DNA from: Symbiodinium natans
Taxonomy: Eukaryota > Sar > Dinophyceae > Suessiales > Symbiodiniaceae
Reading direction: 5' to 3'
NCBI GenBank assembly: GCA_905221605.1
Contig: CAJNDS010001924.1
Coordinates: forward strand, 710,001 to 734,506
Length of the DNA: 24,506 nucleotides
Positions 1 through 10,600 of the stretch are shown piece by piece. The translations under genes and the position numbers were made by a program. Below the pieces are notes generated by a model. That model saw only the letters and a list, made by a program, of their open reading frames with translations. It had not been told where the DNA came from and ran no database searches. Positions within the stretch are counted from its first letter, which is position 1, and each line of letters starts with the position of its first letter.

Positions 1-298
1 ACACCCAACCTCACGCCCAAAAGCCTGCAACCTGAAGCCGCAAAACTAAACGATGCCAAATCCAACCTTTGCCCAGCTCTCTACTTCGCAAACACACAGT
101 GAAACTGGGTCCGGGAGCTCGCTCACCGGCTGCACTTGCACACCGCGATCTCGCCTAGAAAGTCGAATCGGCTGTGGCATAGAGTCAAGGCGGTTCAGGC
201 CGTTAAGGTTTCAGAGTTGGCAGTTGGTTGCTAAGGTTGATCTTGGACTCCGATGCCCGAGGCCACGTCACTCTGTTCGCAACACTCTGATTGCGAAC

Positions 299-376
299 CC
301 CCTACTACCCCTCTTACCCCCTTTTACATTTTCCCCCTTACCCCCTTAGTACCCCTTCTTACCCCTCTGTTACCCT
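299..376. repeat. Degenerate TACCCC-type pyrimidine-rich repeat
   Basis: A run of imperfect TTACCCC / TACCCC units forms a simple-sequence tract. It is C-rich like the telomeric repeat but not the same unit. Confidence 0.6.
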
Positions 377-1236
377 GATTGCTAGGCCTTGGCAAGGGCT
401 GCACAAGTCTTCCTCATGAGCTTCTGGCTTCACGACTTCACAAGGCATAATCATAGTAAGGACTTGCGATGACATTTGGGGCATGCCTAACTAAATTAAC
501 TCTAGATCCTGATCGTTCTGAGCATGCCAGGGCGGCAGGAGCTTGTCCTCCAAGACCGACGGAACCAGGGCCCTCGGGACGTCCACCAGCCAACCTAGGT
601 TGCATTGTTGCGCGCACGGGTTTAACATGGTTTAACCACAACTTTCGTTCTCTCGAAAGGCAGATGATGCTCCTGAACCGTGGGCCTGCGAGCCGCCCGC
701 AACCCCAAAGCATCCTCGGCGTGAGCTGCCCACCTTTCTTTGTCAGCTCGATGCGCCCGATCTGGACATCGATTGCCTCCTCCCGGGGGCCAAGGTTTGC
801 ATGTATGTTGAAACAAGCATGTGCTTGGGAGAAAAAGCACGCGTCCTGCTTTAGAAGCAAGTTCGGCCACATCTTCATTAGAACACAGGGGGGCCTCTGT
901 GGGTTCTACTCAGAGTGTGAAGACAAGTGGAGGAGGGTGAGGGTGTTCAACTGCGATATGCCTCTAGCTTCGAGGGTGCAACAAAATGGCCAGTGAGAGC
1001 GTGCAAGGACTTGGAGGCTGCTGCTGCCTGGGAAATGCGCTAACTTGAGTGCTTGCTTACCGCACGAGTCGGTACCCAAGACTCACTCTCATCGGCAAGG
1101 TTCAGTACGAATACAGTGATCGAGGTGATGTTTTACCTTCCACGCAATATATGCCTCTCTCTCTCTGCAAGCATCTCTTTCTGTTTCTTTCGCCTCCCTG
1201 AAGAATCCTTGCGCAATGCAAACCGTGCACTTACAC
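377..1236. other. No recognisable gene
   Basis: Overlapping open frames exist on both strands (longest 469-996 plus, 175 codons, and 438-878 minus, 146 codons). Their products are low-complexity and match no family I know. They are probably GC-driven chance frames. Confidence 0.5.
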
Positions 1237-1275
1237 CCCGAGCCGGACATGGAACGTGCAACATATTCTTGCCGC
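1237..1275 (-). CDS. Short exon-like segment, family unknown
   Basis: A 39-nt minus-strand segment (13 codons, phase 0) reading AARICCTFHVRLG, with acceptor GGACTCAAG and donor GGG|GTGTAAG. It lies 35 bases downstream, in transcript sense, of the telomeric block at 1311-1397. It is short, so the support is limited to splice signals and phase. Confidence 0.25.
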
Positions 1276-1310
1276 CTTGAGTCCTCTGAGTCCTTGAGCC
1301 GAAGCCGACG

Positions 1311-1397
1311 GTTTAGGGTTTAGGGTTTGGGGTTTAGGGTTTAGGGTTTAGGGTTTAGGGTTTAGGATTTAGGGTTTAGGGTTTAGGGTTTAGGGTT
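1311..1397 (+). repeat. Interstitial telomeric block A (TTTAGGG)
   Basis: About 12 units of TTTAGGG with rare variants (TTTGGGG, TTTAGGA). It lies within a predicted 130-nt phase-0 minus-strand intron (1276-1405). Confidence 0.95.
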
Positions 1398-1405
1398 GTT
1401 TTAAC

Positions 1406-1513
1406 CGTGCCCGATGCCTTGTCGACGCCCTCGGCAGCCCGGCGCAACACGCGGCGCAAGGCGCTGGCGGCCGCTTGCCGAGAAGCCAGGCGCTCCAGGT
1501 GCCTGGACAGGAG
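1406..1513 (-). CDS. Exon-like segment, Arg/Ala-rich helix, family unknown
   Basis: A 108-nt minus-strand segment (36 codons) with acceptor CAACTGCTTCAG and donor ACG|GTTAAAAC. It reads LLSRHLERLASRQAAASALR and continues with RVLRRAAEGVDKASGT, a composition typical of an amphipathic charged helix. Its intron (1276-1405) is mostly telomeric repeat and leads to another in-phase segment at 1237-1275. It could be part of the same transcription unit as the helicase-like exons or of a separate gene. No family is recognised. Confidence 0.4.
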
Positions 1514-2700
1514 CTGAAGCAGTTGCAGTTGAACTTAGCAAGTTTGGGGTTAAGGGGGATGGGGGTGGTTAGGTTGAGGTACGGAGGTCATAACCCTAAG
1601 TTCTTATGGAGGCTCAAGATAGCTCTAACATGCTCCAGTCAGTTGGCCGAAACATAGCTCGCAAACCATGGGCGGGAGGGCGCGCCGGGGGGGGGGGGGA
1701 ACGGGGAGGGGGGGAACGGGGGGGCGCAGGGAATGGTGTGTGTGGCAGGTGTGGGCGGCAGGCGTGGGCGACCGGGCGTGGGCGTTGGCTCGTGCATGCG
1801 TGTGCACCTGCTTGCAAAGGTTCTTGTCCTTCCTTGCTGTTTCATACAAGTGGGGCAGCAGGGAGTCCGCAGCTCTGCTGCCAGAAGAGACAGCTCTGGA
1901 TATTCCATGATGTGGATTGGGACACCACTCTGTGTACCTGCATCAGCTTTTTAAGTTGTCGCGAGCAAGCTGCTCACGAGTTACGGCAGCCCTCAGCATG
2001 AAGGGATTGCGAAGCTGCAGAGCCCATACCGAATCCAAGTGAGTGCCAGTTTACGCACCTTACTGCAGAATCGATGAAGGGGACAATTTCAGGGGGAGTC
2101 CACTTTTGGACCACCGTACGGGGTGTACAGCCAGACATTCTTTCGGCTTGCGGACAGTGGCTCCGAAGCAGAACAACAGCCAACAATCTAGCATAATCTA
2201 ACTCACCCTGTCATGGGTCAGCAAGTGCCTTCCCGACCGGCATTCTGCCAAAGAGCCGAACGTCGTTGCTTGATTCAGCCGGCTCAAACTTGTGTCTGCA
2301 ACTTGAATCGACATCTCCAATTTCGGTAGCGAGAATCCATCTTGATATGACGTAGGGTTTATATTTCGTGTACCCCCAAAAGGACACCCAAGGTATACAC
2401 TCACCAATATTAAAAAGGGAACCTTATAAACACTCACCAAAAACAGTAGCATAAACCCTGCTTCATATGATCATTCAAGCAGTGGATGATCGCTGTCTAT
2501 TAGCAACTTGATTTCCCTCAACTTGAGGCAACTTGATTCTTCCCTTCATGATCTTCGACTGCTTGCTTTCAGCACACGTGCATCCAAAAACACCTGTCGC
2601 GAAAACAGCTGGAACCAATGGAGCTCAGAGAGTTCCAAGTAGTCAGATGATTCATGGAAGTGGCAGAAATCTGATGATTGGAGTGCTGCTCCAATGACTC
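1514..2700. other. Gene-poor stretch with G-rich tract
   Basis: The segment contains a G-rich tract at 1686-1730 (runs of 7 to 12 G), which has G-quadruplex potential on the plus strand. It also has a few scattered short repeats such as CAACTTGA at 2504-2541. No gene is recognised. Confidence 0.5.
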
Positions 2701-2769
2701 CAGCTTTGTCCGGTCACAAAGAAGAACACTGGAGAAGGGAGCAGGACCATGACGTTGGATCTGATACGG

Positions 2770-3445
2770 CGATAGCAGCAAGGACAACTACATCAGCGTC
2801 TCCTATGACAATTGCACCCGTGGATATGGCAACTACAGTGGTGGCAGCAGCACCAGCAGCAGCAACAACAGCACCAAGGACAACCGCTGGTGCGTCGTTG
2901 TCATAGGATTCGCTTTTCAAGTTGTCCTTGGGGCTGTTGGTGCTGCTGGTATTGTCGCCGCCGCTGCAGTTGTCATACCCACTGGGGCTGCTGTCATAGG
3001 CGACATCGGTGGAGTTGTCCTTGGTCTCGTTGCCGTACGCACTGGTGTCGTTTTCGTGGAAGATGCTCGCGTATTGTCCTGGGTGCTGTTGGCACTGTTA
3101 CGTTGTAGCTGTCAGAGTCACTGGTGTCATTGTCACATGAAGGAGACGCTAGTGTAGTTGCTCTTGGTGCTGTTGTCCTACGCCCTGGTGTCGTTGTCAC
3201 AGGAACCGTGCGTGCAGCTGTTCATGGTGCCTCTGGCGCTGCTGTATCGGAGCTGCAGCAGTGCCAACAGCACCAAAGGCAACTACACCAGCATCTCCTA
3301 CGACAACGACACAGGTGGGTACGACGATAGAAGCAAGGACAAATACGCCACCGTCCCCCAGAACAATGGTACCACTGGGTATGGCGACTACAGCGGCAGC
3401 GACAACACCAGCGGCAGCAAGAGCCCCAAGGACATCTACCAAGTC
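2770..3445. repeat. Diverged ~60-bp minisatellite with two orientation flips
   Basis: The left part (2770-2905) and right part (3255-3445) carry units such as AACTACACCAGCATCTCCTA. The middle part (2910-3240) carries the reverse-complement units, such as GTTGTCCTTGGGGCTGTTGG. Matching features recur about every 58 to 63 bases. Because units avoid stops, several frames stay open and give Val/Ala/Gly-rich or Ser/Tyr/Asp-rich peptides; these are probably not genes. Confidence 0.65.
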
Positions 3446-3540
3446 ATGTAATCTGTGTCGGCACCAGCCTCCACTTGCTGCGGCCAGGTCTTTGCCCATA
3501 CCAAACCCAGCGACAAACTTGGCGCTTCTGAATAGCACTT

Positions 3541-3653
3541 CTGAACGGGCGCGCGGGCGGGCGGGCGGCGGGCGGCGCGGGCAGGCGCGCGGGCGGCGGG
3601 CGGGCAGGCGGGCGTGTGTTTTCTTTCTTTTATTTTGTGTGTGTGTGTGTGTC
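3541..3653. repeat. GCGG-type and TG simple repeats
   Basis: Imperfect GGGCGGGC units from 3541 to 3612 are followed by a T-rich stretch and a (TG)n run at about 3635-3653. Confidence 0.85.
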
Positions 3654-4091
3654 CACACCTGCGTACGTGCATGTGCGTGCGGTCTCGCGCTTGCGAGTCG
3701 CTGCGGCCTTCTACTTGTCAGCCCTTACAGGCTTGCAGTTAAACGAAAATGCCGGCAAGCCGCGGATCGATCAAGAGCAGAGGTGCGAACCTGCATCACG
3801 GCACATGGCATGCAGATTTGGTGAAACAGTGCCCAAGTCCAAGCCTAAAACACCCAACAAGCATGCCATGAACGAACAAGTGCAACTATGTGTCGCCTTG
3901 TTTGAACCCCAATCCCTGGTTGTCTGAGACTTCGGCTAGGTGAGGTGAGCATGCACAGAATGGGGGCTTGAATGGTGAAGGTTGAGTCTTCAGCCCGCGC
4001 GATTCCTTCGACTCGAGCATGCGGGATGTAGAAAGACGCACAACAAGCTCCGAGGATGTGCCACACTGTCTAGGCTCTACAGCTTTCCGGG
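3654..4091. other. No clear gene
   Basis: Minus-strand sequence at about 3960-4045, after CTCGGAG, is open and protein-like (LVVRLSTSRMLESKESRG). It could be an exon beside the telomeric block at 4092-4194, but its donor is not canonical. Otherwise nothing is recognised. Confidence 0.3.
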
Positions 4092-4194
4092 AAACCCTAA
4101 ACCCTAAACCCTAAACCTTAAACCCTCAGGGTTTAGGGTTTCGGGTTTCGGGTTTAGGGTTTAGGGTTTAGGGCTTAGGGCTTAGGGCTTAGGG
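4092..4194. repeat. Telomeric block B: CCCTAAA then TTTAGGG, back to back
   Basis: Units read CCCTAAA from 4092 to about 4125 and then switch to TTTAGGG with variants TTTCGGG and CTTAGGG. The switch point AAACCCTCAGGGTTT is a palindrome around one base. This is opposite to the order made by fusing two chromosome ends. Confidence 0.95.
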
Positions 4195-5414
4195 GTGAGC
4201 ATCTTGGGCTTTTGACACAGAACAAGCACCTGGGCCGGCCCGAGAACGGCGAGCGCCATTCCTCGCCACGCCGGCGCCGCTCAAGAAGGACCTGGCGGAG
4301 GGGGGGGGGAGGGGGGGGCGGCCTAAGCCGAGGCCGGCCACCACTTTTTGCAGAGAAAAGGAATTTAGGTCACCCCGTCGCCCCTTGCCTGCCCTGGGGA
4401 TAGCCTCTCGAGATGGCACGCCGCTCTAGATGGAAGCCAACGACGGAAGCCAACGCTTTAGACCGCTAGCCCTCGAAGGCTAGATGTCTTGTTAAGGCTC
4501 TGACCCGGAAACTTCGCCCCCTCCCTTTTGAACAGCCTACAGTGCCTACAGTATGGCCTGAAGCTCCAAAGCCTCTGAAGTCTACACCAAGTTGTGAAGT
4601 CCTCACTCTCCTGACTCAAGCGGCCAGGACGCCAGTGCTGCTGCCAGGAGCCGTGGTCCATGGACCTCTAACCTAGGATGAATTAGGGAATCGACGGTTT
4701 GAGCGTTTGCACGCCAAAGTCCCCGCATTCCCGAGCTCAGTGCCACAAGAGTGGGTTGGATCACGTTGATTTTGATAAGCCCATACAAAAGTCATAAGCC
4801 ATTAAGACCCCAGTGCTGAGAAAGGAACTGCTGCTCAGCATCTGCCAGGAATGCCCCAGAGTCGTACCTGAGGCAGTCTTGAGACTCGCTTTTGGGATTG
4901 ACGCCTTAGGCTTTTCAGCCCTGGGCTGAATCAGAGGTTGCGTCTTTTGATTTGGAGATTGTACTGAGCGTACTTTGAAGGCTCGGGAGCCAGCAGACTT
5001 TCTGTCCCATGGGTTGGCCAACTGTAGGATCCTGGGACCCTAGGACCTTTGAGCTTAGGAGCCAGGACGCTATATAGTACCCTAGACTTACTTGTCCAAG
5101 ATGCAAGTAAGAGCGCAAACTGACTTGCAACACTTGAAGCTGCAATGGGGGGGGGACGTTCTGATTGATGCGTTGGTCTGCATTCTTACAGATTTCTCAC
5201 CTGTCTCATGCCGCAAGCCCCCGCACAGATGCACTTTCACATACACTCAGGGCGGCCCTCAACCCCCAGATGCTAAGCTAAGCGCTGCTTCATGGCCATC
5301 TTCAACTCCTTGCAAGAATCACAGAGGCCATAGGACAGCAGCGTAGCCATAGAGGGAACCGAAGAAGAGTTTTTACAGCAGTTTAATTGCTCAAAGTCGA
5401 GAGATTAATAGAGA
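4195..5414. other. No clear gene
   Basis: The segment contains a G-rich tract at 4299-4320. Minus-strand sequence at about 4195-4232 after CGGCCCAG is open (VLVLCQKPKMLT) and could be an exon beside block B. The remainder holds no recognised feature. Confidence 0.35.
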
Positions 5415-5600
5415 ATGGCAAAAACAATACGTAATCAGTGCGGAGCCGAATACAACGATGGAAGCAACTATGAAACAGCAGGAATGAAACACCTAAACAC
5501 GAAAAGACATCAAAGATATTTAGACCCTATCGCAGTTTCTTCAGCAGTTTTGGGCAGTTTTGGGTTGCAAGCATTGTCTTGGAAGAAACCTTGCTTCTAG
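5415..5600 (+). CDS. Small frame with degenerate Cys/His finger-like pattern
   Basis: A 61-residue plus-strand frame in a patch much richer in A/T than its surroundings (about 5341-5530). Residues 8-36 show QCGAEY and then MKHLNTKRHQRYL, resembling small C2H2-like fingers of the form CxCG...HxxxxxHxxY. The first Cys position is Asn (residue 7), while Cys9, His26 and His32 are present. An in-frame TAG sits just before the ATG. The other two frames of the same patch also look protein-like over 20 to 40 codons, so the region may be a frameshifted remnant of a larger foreign gene. Function is unknown. Confidence 0.25.
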   Translation: MAKTIRNQCGAEYNDGSNYETAGMKHLNTKRHQRYLDPIAVSSAVLGSFGLQALSWKKPCF

Positions 5601-6340
5601 AGGACAGCCTGTGGGAGGTGCAGTCACGCTGGAGGGTGTGCTTTGGCCCCGGAGCCACGTGTCTTAGTCTGCAAGGAGCCCCGAGCCCTAATCCAAAAAT
5701 CCTACACCTAAACGTCAGCCTTGGCCACCTATCTGACCCTGGATTCCAACACGGAAGCCTGCGGGCAAGCTCACAAGGAGCTGCAGCTCGGTGCAATCAG
5801 GCACGTGCCCGCACTTCCACTTCCTAGAGGAGCCCGCTGGCCCCGAAGAGTGCCAAGCACTCGCCTTCGCCACAGCTGCAACGGCACTGCGGCGGAGTGC
5901 TGCCTGACCAGATACAGAGTCAGGGCGACGCTTTCTCAACCGTCTCCTTGCAACCGATGCACGCGTGCAAAGTTACGGCAACTGCACGACAGGCAGGCAT
6001 TGTCTTGTTAACCTTGAGCGGCCAAAAACTAAGCCACTTATTGTTCACACTGAACGGCTTCACAGGATTGTTTCGAAAATTACGATCTTCTCATTGAACA
6101 GTTGCGTGCAGGGCCTTCGGATCAGTTACCGTAGTTGAAAGGGTGGGTGCGTTTATGTGTGCGGCATGCTGCTTGTTGAAAGCCTCGTTTTGTATTGTAT
6201 CCCGGCATGCGACTGGTAAGACCTGACGGTCTGGCAGAACATAGCTCTCCGAGTTTGGGGTGAAAGCTTCGCTTCGTGGGAACCGTTGGGAACCATGGCT
6301 ACAGCTGCTTGTGGGGAGGCATATGCCTAGAACTACCTGT
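5601..6340. other. No recognisable gene
   Basis: Several overlapping short frames on both strands show no family resemblance and no repeats of note. Confidence 0.4.
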
Positions 6341-6351
6341 CGTGGGCTAAC

Positions 6352-6384
6352 CCCAACGCCCAGTTGCTCGGAGCACTCGGCCGA
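6352..6384 (-). CDS. Exon-like segment after a 60-nt telomeric intron
   Basis: A 33-nt minus-strand segment (11 codons, phase 0) reading SAECSEQLGVG, with acceptor GCATGGGTCTGCAG and donor GGG|GTTAGC. The preceding intron (6385-6444) consists mostly of CCCTAAA repeats in transcript sense. No family is recognised. Confidence 0.35.
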
Positions 6385-6404
6385 CTGCAGACCCATGCAA
6401 CAGA

Positions 6405-6439
6405 TTTTAGTGTTTAGGGTTTAGGGTTTAGGGTTTAGG
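6405..6439 (+). repeat. Interstitial telomeric block C (TTTAGGG)
   Basis: Four to five TTTAGGG units. They make up much of a predicted 60-nt minus-strand intron between the segments at 6445-6482 and 6352-6384. Confidence 0.9.
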
Positions 6440-6444
6440 CTTAC

Positions 6445-6482
6445 TTTCTGCAGCACAAAATGTCGGATGCAGGGCTTCAGGC
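6445..6482 (-). CDS. Exon-like segment before a 60-nt telomeric intron
   Basis: A 38-nt minus-strand segment reading LKPCIRHFVLQK, with acceptor GCCGAACCCAG and a strong donor CAGAAA|GTAAGC. The donor leads straight into CCTAAACCC repeats. It ends in phase 0 and joins the segment at 6352-6384 across an intron of only 60 nt. It may be a C-terminal exon of the helicase-like gene; the family is not recognised. Confidence 0.35.
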
Positions 6483-7391
6483 CTGGGTTCGGCGGTTGCA
6501 GTAGGGCACGGCTTGAAGTGGAAGCGACGGGCTTGTTCTCAGACAAGACACGATTATCCGACCCGTCTAAGCCTGACTCTGACTTCGCAGACTGCACAGA
6601 GTAAGTAGGCATCATCGCCTCTGGTGGCGACGGCAGCACTTCGAACCGGCGTCCCAAATCCCGCCTAAGAGCGAGTCGCATCAGGCCGAGAAGCTAAGGA
6701 CAAGGGACCCAACAATGGTAAGGCAACAGAATGCACCAGTCCTTACACGACTACATGATACTTGCGTGTGTCCATGCCGACTCTTTTTTGCTCCTCCGAG
6801 CGGCAAGTGGCTAAAGCCAAGGTGCACTCGCGGTGACCGAGAGATTGCTGAAAAGAGAGCAGTGAACGAAGCAGACAACAACGGGAGAGGCTTCATCCTG
6901 AAACCGTCACGTGCAACGTGATGCCCAGGAGCCCCGAAACGTACTCAACCTCCAAAAGCCTGAAAACCGGAGACCGGAACTCGAAAGTTTCTCGAAAATC
7001 GCCCAACATGACTCAAAGTGTCCGCGGCCACTGGATGAAATCCCAGCTGCTCCAGCTCCCGGAGCTTGGCGCCCTGGTGTCCGGGGAGGAGCACCAGCGA
7101 GATGGCCTGACTTTAGGATGCTTGGACTTGGCATTGCGTTGGGTTCATTCTGGTTCGAGGGTGCAGGGTGGAGGCCTGACTTCGGGCTTTGGAAATCATG
7201 GTGCAGGCTCCAGCGAGACTTTGTTTGAACCAGGCACTGTGTTGGTGCTTTAAATTAGAGTAGGGTGTGCACTGAGTTGCGCCAGATCCTCCATTGTTGC
7301 TGAGATTGCTTCAGGCTGCTACGAATACAGCATACTCAGGGAGCAGAGGTTGCCAGAAAAGAAACCCTCTTCTCACACTCTACTCCGCAAC
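6483..7391. other. No recognisable gene
   Basis: Long overlapping plus frames near 6911-7253 are Pro/Gly/Arg-rich with no family match. Minus sequence at 6600-6681 is open and protein-like but gives no motif. Confidence 0.4.
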
Positions 7392-7503
7392 AAACCCTAA
7401 ACCCTAAACCTAAAACCCTAAACCCTAAACCCTAAACCCTAAACCCTAAACCCTAAACCCTAAACCCTAACCCCCAAACCCCAAACCCTAAACCCTAAAC
7501 CCT
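7392..7503 (-). repeat. Interstitial telomeric block D (CCCTAAA)
   Basis: About 16 CCCTAAA units with variants. In minus-strand transcript sense it reads TTTAGGG and follows the motif VI exon. Confidence 0.95.
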
Positions 7504-7522
7504 CCAGCAACCCTTCTCCCCC

Positions 7523-7603
7523 TCAGCGCCCTGCCGGCCCCGTGCGGCGCGAGCGGCGCTTCGACGGCGCCGCAGTGAGGCGGCCGATGCGATTCAAGTA
7601 GAT
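7523..7603 (-). CDS. Helicase exon: motif VI, ends at in-frame TGA
   Basis: After acceptor CCCTCGAAG the frame reads IYLNRIGRLTAAPSKRR. Motif VI of DEAD-box proteins is YxHRIGRTGR; here His is Asn and the second GR, which carries the arginine finger, is absent. The frame then meets TGA at 7523-7525. Either this is the end of the protein, or a non-GT donor removes the stop, or the exon is damaged. The segment is the spacer between two telomeric blocks pointing outward (7392-7503 and 7610-7803). Spacing from motif V is exactly that of the family if the upstream exon ends at 8244. Confidence 0.5.
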   Translation of the reverse strand: MYLNRIGRLTAAPSKRRSRRTGPAGR

Positions 7604-10600
7604 CTTCGAGGGTTTAGGGTTTAGGGTTTAGGGTTTAGGGTTTGGGGTTTAGGGTTCAGGGTTCAGGGTTCAGGGTTTAGGGTTTAGGGTTTAGGGTTTA
7701 GGGTTTAGGGTTTAGGGTTTAGGGTTTAGGGTTTAGGGTTTAGGGTTTAGGGTTTAGGGTTTAGGGTTTAGGGTTTAGGGTTTAGGGTTTAGGGTTTAGG
7801 GGGCTGATGCGAATGCGACCAAATCGTCATGCCCTCAAAGCCGCAGGAGCCCGAACCCTGCCATGCTCTCCTCTCAAAGCGCCATTTGCCACAAAAACCG
7901 CTCTTTCTTCGAAGGCCCACCTCGAGGTTCGGCGCGGCCGACCTGCACGGCATCATCGACTCAACGGGAATAGTGGCACCTTCCTCAACTGCAAGACGCC
8001 TCAACACTAAAGCCATATGAGTCCGCAGGAAGGGGGGCCTAAAGCGAGTTGGCGGACCATGTTTTCGACCAGGACTCAACTCTTCAGAACTTGCCGGCCC
8101 TTGGACCTGCTTTTGGTGGCTTATGGGGCTTATTTAGGGTTTAGGGTTTAGGGTTTGGGGTATGGGGTTTGGGGTTTAGTGTTCAGGGTTGAGGCGTGGA
8201 TTGTTTTGGGGTCATGATGGTAAGGAGAGAGGAGCTTAGGCTCCCGAAGATCTGGGGGCACCGGCACATGGACCACCAGCGGCACGGCAGGCAGCTCGAC
8301 ATCCTTCACGGCAGCGTCCGTGGTGATGAGAATTTGGGAGGGCAGCGTCCGGAAAAGAGCCAGGATCTCCTCGCAAAGGCGGCCCAGCCCTAGCTCAAGC
8401 GACCGCGGAGCTTGAATTTTGGGAACGACTCCAAATCTGAAAGTTGAAAACCACCAAGCCCTTGGTATTCCAAAGCCCTAGAAAGGAGAAACTGTTATGA
8501 GGGATACATGTAAAAAGCCAAACATGCCTGTCGTGGGCAGCCCTGTGGCGGAATGGTTCAGGACCGTGAGGCCGGCCCGAAAGTAGAGATTTTAGAGGCT
8601 TTCCCACGCCCCCAACCCCAAAAAACAATGCAAAACATCGCCCGTAAACCCTAAACCCTAAACCTTAAACCCTAAACCCTAAACCCTAAACCCTAAACCC
8701 TCCGTAACTACACGGGTACGTAGACAAGCACGTGGCACCTGCTGCTCAGCGGGCGCCAACCCTTCATGGAGGCACCTGGAGTGGGTCAGGGCTCCAGGTG
8801 TAGGCGGCGCAGTCTGGAGTACCGGATGAAATCCTCCTCTGGCCCCTAGTCGAAATGAAGCTGAATTGGAATTTTGCATTCTAGCGCCGAAGCTTACGAC
8901 ATCCTCATCTGGGCTTCGTTTCCAGTTGAAGAAAATTACAAGACCACACCCCCAAGAAACACCCTTGAGAGATCCTACTCTGGCAGCCGCGTTCGTTCTT
9001 CGATTGAAGCAAAGAATTTTTAAAAAATGTGAAGCTGCCTTCCCCAACCACCTCCGGAAGCCTGAAGGGGGGGAGCCCAGAGACTCCAAAACCCCTTAAT
9101 TAAGGAACACCCCTTAAATGATACTAGGAACCCCAATATGGTTTAAGGTAGATTCCTTAATTAAGGGGTTGTGGAGTTTCTGGGGGGGGGAGGGAGTACA
9201 TTCTGCGTGGCACATGCCTTCAGCATCCCTCCACTTCGTTCGTCTGCCTTCTCATACTGCTCGCAAGCATTCACAACGGACTCGACCTCCCTCGAAAAGA
9301 TATGAGAAGGGGATCCTGCTATTTGGGGGTCTATATGAGGCTCCCTATTCTCGTAAACCCCCAAATCGTAAGCCTTGGCAGCAGCATGGAAGGGCTCAAG
9401 AGCGAAAGATTTCAGAGGCAGAAACAGGACTTGCGCATCCGATCTCTAACTCAAGGGAAGGCCTTCAAAGCTTCAAAACTCATTTCAACTGCACGGTGCA
9501 AGCAAGGGGCAGCAGGCGCTGGCGCAGCATGGCGTGGCCAGACAGTAGCGAGGCCTCCGCCTTGGAAATCACGAAGATGATCACCTCCCGTCGAACCGTG
9601 CAGTGATGCCCTCAGTGTAATTCGCACAGGGTGAGCCGACTCTACGAATCGGGCTGGCACCTTACGGCTCGTGCAGAACGTGCCAGCGTGGTTTTGAAAG
9701 GGGGTGGCAGAAGCAGGTCTTGGGGGTTTTCGGTTCAGGTCCGGAGCAATTCACATTTTAAGGGCTCACGCTCAGGTTCTGCTGCCCATCCCGCAGACCC
9801 CAACCCGCCCCCGCCCCCCGAGAAACAACTCGGAAGCCTGAGCCATCCCAGGTCAAACCCTGCACCTGCCTTCCCTGCCGGCTTGCCCTCGTCGGCAGAG
9901 GATTTGTCCTTGTCGGGTTCGGGTCTCGGGCTTAGGTGAGAAGGGTACGATTCTTCATGGAGGGCAGCTGGCTCTAGGATGGTGCGCCGGGCTTTGGTTT
10001 TAAGAAGAGTCGGTTCAAGGTTCATCTTAAACCGGGTTTGTGCCATCAAGGCACTCGGGGGAGTTCGCGGCTTCAGGCCCTTGGAGGGTCGTCACTTTCG
10101 AGGGCTTCGATTTTGCTTATGTAGGGCCAAGGCCTTCTTTGGGGTGCCTGCGGCTGCCAATTGGCACACCCATGCAGGCCCTACTCCCACACCTACACCA
10201 ATCAACTCCAAAACACTCCATAAATGCAATCAACTCCAGACTATTGGTAGAACCGGGCACACCCAAACCACAAGCCCTGTCCCAGCCAAGGCCAAAATGA
10301 ATCGAACCACATAATTAGGGGCCTTAATAACTAGAACAGGGTTTTGGGGGTCATTGTAACATTTTTATAAAGGAACCACAAGAGTATTCTGACCCCAATA
10401 GTAGATCAGTATGGACTTCGCCTCCGCTGCAGCCGCTGCACCCGAGCCCGTCAGGTCTTGGTCCAGCATGTGCGCCAAGAGCCTGCAACTCTGCGAGATC
10501 GTGAGTCTTGTGAATTGAGGTTTCCGGCGAAGCTCTCAATCCGAAATCTCAAAAACCTCTGAATGCCCATCAAGCCTCAAAGACACTTCAAACCCTGCAC

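Noticed and set aside
978-992. GGCCATTTTG on the minus strand as a spliced-leader remnant
   Set aside because: The match is nine or ten bases, and both sides disagree with the leader sequence.
469-996. 175-codon plus-strand frame as a gene
   Set aside because: It overlaps an equally open antisense frame, has no family motif and has low-complexity Pro/Arg-rich content.
2714-3658. Val/Ala/Gly-rich frames as a membrane protein
   Set aside because: They follow the ~60-bp minisatellite and appear in several frames and on both strands, as expected from a stop-poor repeat.
5344-5353. GCGTAGCCAT as a relic dinoflagellate spliced leader
   Set aside because: It matches only the first part of the leader and not the TTTTGGCTCAAG end that retroposed cDNAs would keep; a partial match of this length can be chance.
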